A stretch of 64,000 nucleotides of DNA from Perognathus longimembris pacificus. Its lineage: Eukaryota > Chordata > Mammalia > Rodentia > Heteromyidae. Position numbers and translations under genes: made by a program. Positions within the stretch are counted from its first letter, which is position 1. The number at the start of each line of letters is the position of its first letter. Where the stretch lies: positions 11,343,297 to 11,407,296 of the forward strand of contig NC_063180.1 in NCBI RefSeq assembly GCF_023159225.1, read 5' to 3'. Shown one piece after another: positions 57,701 through 64,000 of the stretch. A model generated the notes under the pieces. It did no database searches, was not told the DNA's origin, and saw nothing but the letters and a program-made list of their open reading frames with translations.

Positions 57701-58761
57701 ACGATAGCCTCTTTAACAAATTGTGCTGGCAAAACTGGCTCAACACATGCAACAAACTAAATCTAGATCCTTATATATCACCCTGCACCAAAATCAATTC
57801 CAAATGGATTAAAGACCTCGAAATCAAAATAGACACCCTGAAAAAACTAAAGGAAGAAGTAAGAGAAACACTTGGGCTCCTTGGGACAGGACGGAACTTC
57901 CTTAACAAAGACACAGAAAGGCTACAAATCGAAGAAAGGTTGGACAAATGGGACTGCATCAAACTGCAGAGCTTCTGCAAGGCAAAGGACATAGCTTGCA
58001 AGATAAACAGAAAGCTCACAGCCTTGGAGAAGATCTTTACCGGCCATTCAATGGACAAATTTTTCATATCTAAAATATATGCAGAACTAAAAAAATTACC
58101 TTCCTCCAAAACAAAACTGCAAAGAACTAATAGCTCGCTCATCAAGTGGGCTAAAGACCAACAAAGAGACTTCTCTGATGAGGAAATGAGAATGGCCAAG
58201 AGACATATAAAAAAGTGTTCTACATCACTGGCCATAAACGAAATGAAAATCAAAACATCATTGAGATTCCATCTCACGCCACTAGGAATGTCATATATCA
58301 AGAAAACTAACAATAACAGTTGTTGGAGGGGATGTGGCCAAAAGCGAACCCTACTTCTTTGTTGGTGGGCATGTAAACTGGTTCAGCTACTCTGGCAAGC
58401 AGTATGCAGATTCCTCAGAAGGCTAAATGTAGAACTCCCCTATGATCCAGCAGCCCCACTTTTGTGTATTTATTTAAAAAACCACAAACAAAATCACAGT
58501 AAAGCCACCAGCACAACAATGTTCATTGCAGCGCAATTTGTCATAGCGAGAATCTGGAATCAACGCAGATGCCCCTCCGTAGACGAGTGGACCAGGAAAA
58601 TGTGGTACATATACACAATGGAATTTTATGCCTCTATCAGAAAGAATGACATTGTCCCATTTGTAAGGAAATGGAAGGACTTGGAAAAAATTATATTAAG
58701 TGAAGTGAGCCAGGCCCAAAGAAACATGGACTCTATGGTCTCCCTTATTGGGAATAATTAG
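54709..58761 (+). pseudogene. L1-B ORF2 (endonuclease/reverse transcriptase), multiply broken
   Basis: Starts ATGAGTAAA, overlapping the ORF1 stop. Endonuclease: N-I-N-G-I-N, R-E-T-H-L (normally Q-E-T-H), I-L-N-I-Y-T-P-N, V-G-D-F-N-T-P, S-K-I-D-H and L-S-D-H, so most catalytic positions are visible. Breaks: TAG at 55306-55308; frameshift at about 55395-55440; TAA at 55743-55745; TAA at 56007-56009; one-base loss in the A run at about 56705; another shift near 57055; then a nested L1 at 57137-57273. The reverse transcriptase has [16 protein letters not shown] and F-A-D-D. The last 1.48 kb is open (57280-58761). In the zinc knuckle the His is replaced by Leu (L-C-W-W-A-C versus H-C-W-W-E-C in L1-F). 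Confidence 0.96.
57137..57273 (+). mobile_element. Third-level nested L1 3' end
   Basis: 137 bp comprising the end of an L1 3' UTR ('gggaggggatatgagggaca', 'ctaacgtatgaaactgtaac', 'tttgataataaaaatttgg') plus an A tail interrupted by 'ggatt'. Perfect 16 bp target duplication 'aaaaccttgaaaaacg' at 57121-57136 and 57274-57289. Insert plus duplication is 153 bp, a multiple of three, so the ORF2 phase is kept on either side, but the insert itself contains stops. Confidence 0.97.
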
Positions 58762-59259
58762 CACAGGTTTAGGCAAGTCACAGCAGAGGATCACAAGAGC
58801 CCAATGGCTATACCCTTATGATCACATAAGATGATACTAAGTGAAATGAACTCCATTTTATGGAAATGATTGTTATATCACAGTTGGAACTACTTTCAAC
58901 ATCCCATGTGTATCTGTAGCTTCTACTATTGATGACGTTCTTGTATCACCTTCTTGTGATTGTATCTACACATTCTCTGTAATCTTATCTGAGTATATTG
59001 GAAACCGTGTATACTGGTATTAGAATTAGGAAATTGAAAGGGAATATCAAAATTGAGAGACAGGGTAAAATAAGAGAAACAACAACAAAACAATATTTGC
59101 AAAACTGTTTGGTGTAAGTGAACTGAACACCTCAGGGGGGGGAAGGGGAGGGGGAGGGGGGTATGAGGGACAAGGTAAAAACAGTACAAAAATGTATCCA
59201 ATGCCTAACGTATGAAACTGTAACCTCTCTTTACATCAGTTTTATATTAAAAACTTTAA
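58762..59259 (+). other. L1-B 3' UTR
   Basis: Runs from the ORF2 stop through 'gatcacataagatgatacta', the G-rich run at 59134-59161, 'cctaacgtatgaaactgtaa' and a degenerate polyadenylation region. The 91-codon minus ORF here is an artefact of the reversed G-rich tract. Confidence 0.9.
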
Positions 59260-59276
59260 AAAATACATTAAATACG

Positions 59277-60873
59277 TAGGAATAATCTTAACCAAAGAAG
59301 TGAAAGACCTCTATGCTGAGAACTTGAAAACCAGAAAAATGAAATTAAGGCAGAACTAAGGAAATGGAAAAACCTCCCATGCTCCTGGATTGGGAGGATT
59401 AATATAATCAAAATGGCAATATTGCCAAAGGCTATCTACAAATTCAATGCAATACCCATTCATATGCCAACACCATTTTTTAATGAAAGAGTGGAAGAAA
59501 TCCAGAAATTCATATGGAACAATAAAAGACCCAGAATAGCAAAAACACTCCTAAGCAGAAAGAACAGTGCTGGAGGAATTACAATACCCAACTTCAAGGT
59601 GTATTATAAAGCTATAGTAATAAAAACAGCTTGGTATTGACATCGGAACAGGCCTGAAGACCAATGGAACAGAATTGAAGACCCAGAAATGAATCCACAG
59701 AACTATGCCTACTTAATCTTAGATCAAGGAGTTAAAACAATAGTTTGGAAGGAAGATAGCCTCTTTAACAAATGCATCTGGCAAAAGTGCTTCAACACAT
59801 GCAACAAACTGAAACTAGATCCTTATATATCACCCTGCACCAAAATCAATTCCAAATGGATCAAAGACCTCGAAATGAAAGCAGACACTCTGAAAACATT
59901 AAAGGAAGGCGTAGGAAAAACACTTGGGCTCCTTGGCACAGGACGGAACTTCCTTAACAAAGTCCCAGAAAGGCTACAAATCAAAGAAAGGTTGGACAAA
60001 TGGGACTGCACCAAACTGCAGAGCTTCTGCAAGGCAAAGGACATAGCTTGCAAGATAAACAGAAAGCCCACAGATTAGGAGAAGATCTTTACTGGCCTTT
60101 CAACAGACAAAAGCTTCATATGTAAAATATATGCATAACTAAAGAAATTACCTTCCTCCAAAACAAAACCACAAAGAACCAATAGCCCCCTCATCACGTG
60201 GGCTAAAGAGTTACAAAGAGACTTCTCTGATGAGGAAATGAGAATGGCCAAGAGACATATGAAAAAGTGCTCTACATCACAGTCCATAAAAGAAGTGCAA
60301 ATCAAAACAACACTGAGATTCCATCCTATTCCAGTAAGAATGTCCTATATCAAGAAAACTAACAATAACAATTGTTGGAAGGGATGTGGCCAAAAAGAAA
60401 CCCTATTTCATTGTTGATGGGAATGTAAACTGGTTCAGCCACTCTGGCAAGCAGTATGGAGATTCCTCAGAAGGCTAAACATAGAACTCCCCTATGACCC
60501 AGCAGCCCCACTTGTGGGTATCTATCCAAAAGACCACAAACAAAATCACACTAAGGCCACCAACATAACAATGTTCATTGCAGCACAATTTGTCATAGCG
60601 AGAATCTGGAACCAACCCAGATGCCCCTCAGTATACGAATGGATCAGGAAAATGTGGTGCATATACACAATGGAATTTTCTGCCTCTATCAGAAAGAATG
60701 ACATTGCCCCATTTGTAAGGAAATGGAAGGACTTGGAAAAAGTTATACTAAGTGAAGTGAGCCAGACCCAAAGAAACATGGACTCTTTGGTCTCTTTCAT
60801 AGAGAATAATTATCACAGGTTTTGGCAAGTCACAGCAGAGGATCACAAGAGCCCTATACCTATACCCTTATGA
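59277..60873 (+). pseudogene. L1-A ORF2 C-terminal half, broken, with lost stop codon
   Basis: Resumes at 'taggaataatcttaacc' immediately after the L1-B target duplication. A frameshift lies near 59340. Trp codons are converted to stops at 59638-59640 (TGA) and 60076-60078 (TAG), with more nonsense near 60130 and 60415. The zinc-knuckle region starts 'tgttggaagggatgtggcca' (60374) and is hit by TGA. At the normal ORF2 terminus TAG has become TAT (60811-60813), extending the frame 20 codons into the 3' UTR to a stop at 60873. Confidence 0.94.
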
Positions 60874-61344
60874 ACACATTAGATGATGCTAAGTGAAATG
60901 AACTCCATGTTATGGAAACCATTGTTATATCAGAGTTGTAACTACTTTCAACGTGCCATGTGTACCTGTAGCTTCTATTATTGATGGTCTTCTTGTATCA
61001 CCTTCCTGTGGTTGTACCTACACTATCTCTGTATCTTACTTGGGTATATTGTAAACCATGTATACTGCTATTAGAACTAGAAAATTGAAAGGGAAGACTC
61101 AAATCGAGAGACACAGGGTAAAAAAAGACAAACAACTACAAAAGCAATACTTGCAAAACTGTTTGGTGTAAATGAACTGAACATCTCATGGGGGGAAAGG
61201 GAAAGGGGAGGAGGGAGGGTGGTATGAGGGACGAGGTAACAAACAGTACAAGAAATGTATCCAATTCCTAATGTATGAAACTGTAACCTCTCTGTAATTC
61301 AGTTTGATAATAAAAACTTAAAATTTAAAAAAGGATAAAAAATG
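60874..61344 (+). other. L1-A 3' UTR and A-rich tail
   Basis: Contains the G-rich run at 61191-61222, 'ctaatgtatgaaactgtaac', 'tttgataataaaaac' as polyadenylation signal, and an A-rich tail with 'gg' interruptions to 61344. Confidence 0.9.
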
Positions 61345-61357
61345 AAACAAAAGAGTG

Positions 61358-61648
61358 CAAGGACACCTTTTAAAGAAAGATACTGTAATAAATATCAAAT
61401 TTCATGTTGCGATCATTTTAGAATGTGAACTGAAAACATGTAAGAATTTGAGCCTGAAGATGCAATTGTTTGGGTGTAGGGGCATACATTTATTAGCATG
61501 GTGAGTATGGTATAGTGAATAGGAAGAAAAGAGGAAGACCATGGAGCTATCACTTTGAGCCTTGTGGAACAGAAGAAGGATTTTGAATGGGAAGGCATAA
61601 ACTACAAAATCAATCACATTTGAAAATGTGAATCTTTATTTTAGTGTC
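61358..61648. other. Unique sequence
   Basis: Two overlapping minus ORFs of 61 and 71 codons have no domain. No repeat is recognised. Confidence 0.45.
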
Positions 61649-61649
61649 A

Positions 61650-61830
61650 AACTGTTTGGTTTAAACCATTTGGTGTAAACCAACTGCACAACTCTTGAGG
61701 TGAGACGTGAAGGGGGGGGACTGAGGGAGGCGGTAACAAGTTGAACAAGAAATGTACTCACTGCCTTAGGTATAAATCTTTAACCCCTCTGTACCACACT
61801 TTGACAACTAAGAAAAAAGTTTCATAAAAA
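61650..61830 (+). mobile_element. 5'-truncated L1 3' end (older type)
   Basis: 'ccatttggtgtaaaccaact', a G-rich patch (61709-61730), 'acaagaaatgtactcactgc', 'taacccctctgtaccacact' and 'ttgacaactaagaaaaaag'. Confidence 0.88.
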
Positions 61831-62972
61831 AAGAGAAATTTCAACATGCAATAGTAGCTTTTGAATGCATTAAAGATGAGAGCACTAAAGGACAAGGTAT
61901 GACTGACAGAGAAGAATAGAAAGACAAATATGTAAATAAGTCAATCCTTTCCACCAACATTACCTGCAAAAGAAAGAACAATTTAAATCTCAAAGATATC
62001 CGGTTCCTCAAATACTGGAAAATAGAAATTTTATTGTTATACCCATACTCAATACTCTTGCAAAAGCTGCTTCTGAGTTTGTGCCTATCAAGAAATGATT
62101 GCTGTACTTAATGGAGGAGTTAAAAGAGTCATTGTAAGAAGGCCAAGAATAATTCTTGTGATTGAGAAAGGAGAGAAAGAAAATTGAAGATTTTATAAAA
62201 GCTATTTTTAATAAGAGCCCATATTCTAAATGTACATGGAACTTGCTTTTGTTAATTTAAAAAATATTTTCACAAAGCAAAACTTCTGCATCTCTAGGGA
62301 ATATCAGTATCCACATATTTGTTACTGAGGGAATCAAATATCTTTGAATTCTTAATCACACTATTTACAAATTATTTTGTTGATTTCCACATTTTATAGT
62401 TTTCTCTCTAAACGACGGTTCAGGGTAGAGAATTTAAGAGAATCTTGGTGTTCTTTCTAACAACTTCATGGAAGTGTATACTATTAAAATTGATGTTTTA
62501 ATTCTCCTTCAACTCTCCAAAAAACTGTAAGCTTCAATGAAATGTTCTAATACGGCTTCTGTGATCTGCAAGATTTCTGCTTGCCTGTACAGAGGCTCTA
62601 GGTATTTTAATAGATTTGAATAGGATGACTTTCAGAGTATGTCTAATTTACAAAGATTTTGACTTGATAAGATGTACATATTCCAGAACATTTCATTTTT
62701 TTGTTGTAAAATTCTCCTGCTTTATCTTTTAGACATTATGTTCACATACTTATAAGAACACATTAAAGCCACAGAACAATTTATTCTTCTATTTTTATTC
62801 TTTTTAGAGTGTTTCTTAAGAAAATTATGAATCATAGACTCAAGTTTTGCATTCAAACTTTATAAATGAAGACTGAAAATGGAAAATTTCTAGCAAAACA
62901 TAGTTTTATGGAAATATATGCATATATGTTATATATTATTGTGTACACCTAGTTTGTGTTCCAAGAGGTATT
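61831..62972. other. AT-rich unique sequence, no gene recognised
   Basis: No ORF of note and no repeat boundaries. Confidence 0.5.
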
Positions 62973-62990
62973 TACAACTATAAATTCTAT

Positions 62991-63167
62991 TTTTTGGCAT
63001 TGGATACATTTCTTTTACTTTTTGTTACATCCTCCCTCATTTCCCCCTCCCCCCTCCCCTTTCCATTTCCCCCCCAAGAGTTGTTCAGTTCATTTACACC
63101 AAACAGTTTTGCAAGTATTGCTTTTGTAGTCATTTGTCTTTTTATTTTTTTTAACCTGGTGTCTCTC
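62991..63167 (-). mobile_element. L1 3' UTR fragment truncated at both ends
   Basis: The reversed 3' UTR runs from 'ggcattggatacatttcttt' (normally about 70 bp inside the element end) through the C-rich block (63043-63076) to 'tttaacctggtgtctct'. A six-base T run (62991-62996) at the left would be a short A tail. Flanking 'tacaactataaattctat' (62973-62990) and 'tacaactataaattttat' (63168-63185) is an 18 bp target duplication with one mismatch, so the missing 3' terminus was absent at insertion. Confidence 0.88.
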
Positions 63168-63185
63168 TACAACTATAAATTTTAT

Positions 63186-64000
63186 AATCCACCAAAAAGC
63201 AAAAATACATTTGTGCTATATTTCAGGTACGAGACTGAAGATTAAGAAACCAAAGTGATTTCAAATTATTTCAAATATCTGACTTACATATGTTATATTT
63301 CTAAAAGCACAATTGCTCATATTATAGTAAAAAAGTCTTAGGGTACTTTGAAGAGCTTTTAAACATTTACCTTTCCATGAATGCATTAAATAGGAGGGAA
63401 GCAGAACAAATAATTTTCCTACATGTTTCTTTCATCTATACACAAATAATCATGTAAAAAGCTGCTGAAAATTTGCTATGCAATCTTCACATCAAAGAAT
63501 CTTCACATTAGATAAAGTAATGATTCATGGACCTAGGGATTTTCTCCAATTCATTTTCCTCAATGTCAAAGAGAAGAGGATAATTTTAATTAATTTGACT
63601 GCAAATGTATTCGTATTGGACACAATTAAGCTATGAAAATGCCAACCAATGTTTCTCTGAGAACCCAATTAAACCTCTAGCAAAACTCACTAGATAATCG
63701 TAATTGCTGACCAATCATACAGAAACTCACAATGAGTATCATCCACTTACTCCATGTTATCTTTACTCACTTACAGATAGACATTGATTTGACACTCTTC
63801 TAAGTGATTTTTTTGAATGAGTATGTTGGAGAAAATTAGTTTTGTGATACATTGGTGGGCATATGTATAGTTAGCAGTGTTACTGAGTATATACAAAGAC
63901 TGGCGGTAGCATTTAGAAGGTTGTTATGGAAGCCATGTTATAGCAGAAGGGAGGGAAGTCTTCAAATGTATTTTCATAACAGGAAATACACATCAAAAGT
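63186..64000. other. Unique sequence, no gene recognised
   Basis: AT-rich, no long ORF, no repeat recognised to the window end. Confidence 0.5.

Larger units (their letters stand above)
51763..59259 (+). mobile_element. LINE-1 L1-B, near-full-length, inserted in L1-A ORF2
   Basis: About 7.3 kb after removing a nested insert. Order: 5' UTR 51763-53612, ORF1 53613-54716, ORF2 54709-58761, 3' UTR 58762-59259. Target duplication 'aaaatacataaaatacg' at 51746-51762 and 'aaaatacattaaatacg' at 59260-59276 (one mismatch). L1-A ORF2 runs continuously across this junction, which confirms the nesting. The first few bases of the L1-A type start are absent and its AAGATGGC is AAGACAGC here, so the 5' end may be slightly truncated. 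The polyadenylation region is weak ('tatattaaaaac'). Confidence 0.97.
48835..61344 (+). mobile_element. LINE-1 L1-A, outer element of a three-level nest
   Basis: A plus-strand L1 with an intact 5' end, split by a later L1. Its parts are the 5' UTR (48835 to about 50830), ORF2 reverse transcriptase (50840-51762), [L1-B, 51763-59259, plus duplicated target], ORF2 C-terminal half (59277-60810), 3' UTR and A-rich tail (60811-61344). Perfect 13 bp target duplication 'aaacaaaagagtg' at 48822-48834 and 61345-61357. About 2.5 kb (ORF1 and the endonuclease and early ORF2 region) is missing between 50838 and 50842 relative to L1-B. Without the insert it would be about 5 kb. Confidence 0.96.

Overview
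The window is rodent nuclear DNA from a gene-poor, retrotransposon-rich interval. The most informative marker is a dimeric SINE whose left half resembles the tRNA-Ala-derived rodent ID element and whose right half begins near 'cagaagtggcgctgtggctc' and ends 'ccaggactggcc' plus an A tail. This matches what is known as IDL-Geo, a SINE described only from the superfamily Geomyoidea (kangaroo rats, pocket mice, pocket gophers). About ten copies are present, several with perfect 14-18 bp target site duplications (TSDs). I therefore infer a heteromyid or geomyid rodent. I recognise no host protein-coding gene, tRNA, rRNA or CRISPR array.

Layout. 1-6.2 kb: mostly unique sequence with decayed 7SL/Geo SINEs, a probable MaLR-type LTR remnant and one IDL-Geo. 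6.2-8.3 kb: a 270 bp pyrimidine tetranucleotide tract, then an ancient minus-strand LINE-1 (L1). 8.8-13.4 kb: SINEs, including one lying between two diverged ~80 bp direct repeats. 13.5-16.3 kb: a 2.8 kb minus-strand L1 with long ORF2 pieces. 17.1-18.2 kb: a plus-strand L1 with a tiny 5' inversion. 21.9-33.2 kb: many L1 3' ends, an ancient L1 ORF2 relic and two large twin-priming (5'-inverted) L1s. 33.7-41 kb: a SINE cluster and an ancient L1. 41.9-42.4 kb: a solitary retroviral-type LTR. 42.5-42.7 kb: a compound microsatellite. 43-48.8 kb: SINE and old L1 fragments in unique DNA.

The centrepiece is 48.8-61.4 kb, a three-level nest. Outer L1-A (48835-61344, 13 bp TSD) has lost ORF1 and the ORF2 endonuclease region. 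Near-full-length L1-B (51763-59259, 17 bp TSD) inserted into its ORF2. A 137 bp L1 3' end (57137-57273, 16 bp TSD) then inserted into the ORF2 of L1-B. L1-B shows the lineage's full plan: ~1.85 kb 5' UTR ending in a long T-rich tract, ORF1 of 367 codons, ORF2 of about 1,300 codons whose first ATG overlaps the ORF1 stop by 8 bp, and a ~0.5 kb 3' UTR with a G-rich run. Every copy carries stops or frameshifts, so none looks autonomous.

How the parts work together: L1 ORF2p (endonuclease, reverse transcriptase, zinc knuckle) would have mobilised both the L1s and, in trans, the A-tailed SINEs. The TSDs, A tails, 5' truncations and 5' inversions seen here are the expected products. The nesting gives relative ages: ancient mammalian L1 relics, then older lineage L1 3' ends and 7SL/Geo SINEs, then L1-A, L1-B and the sharp-TSD IDL-Geo copies.
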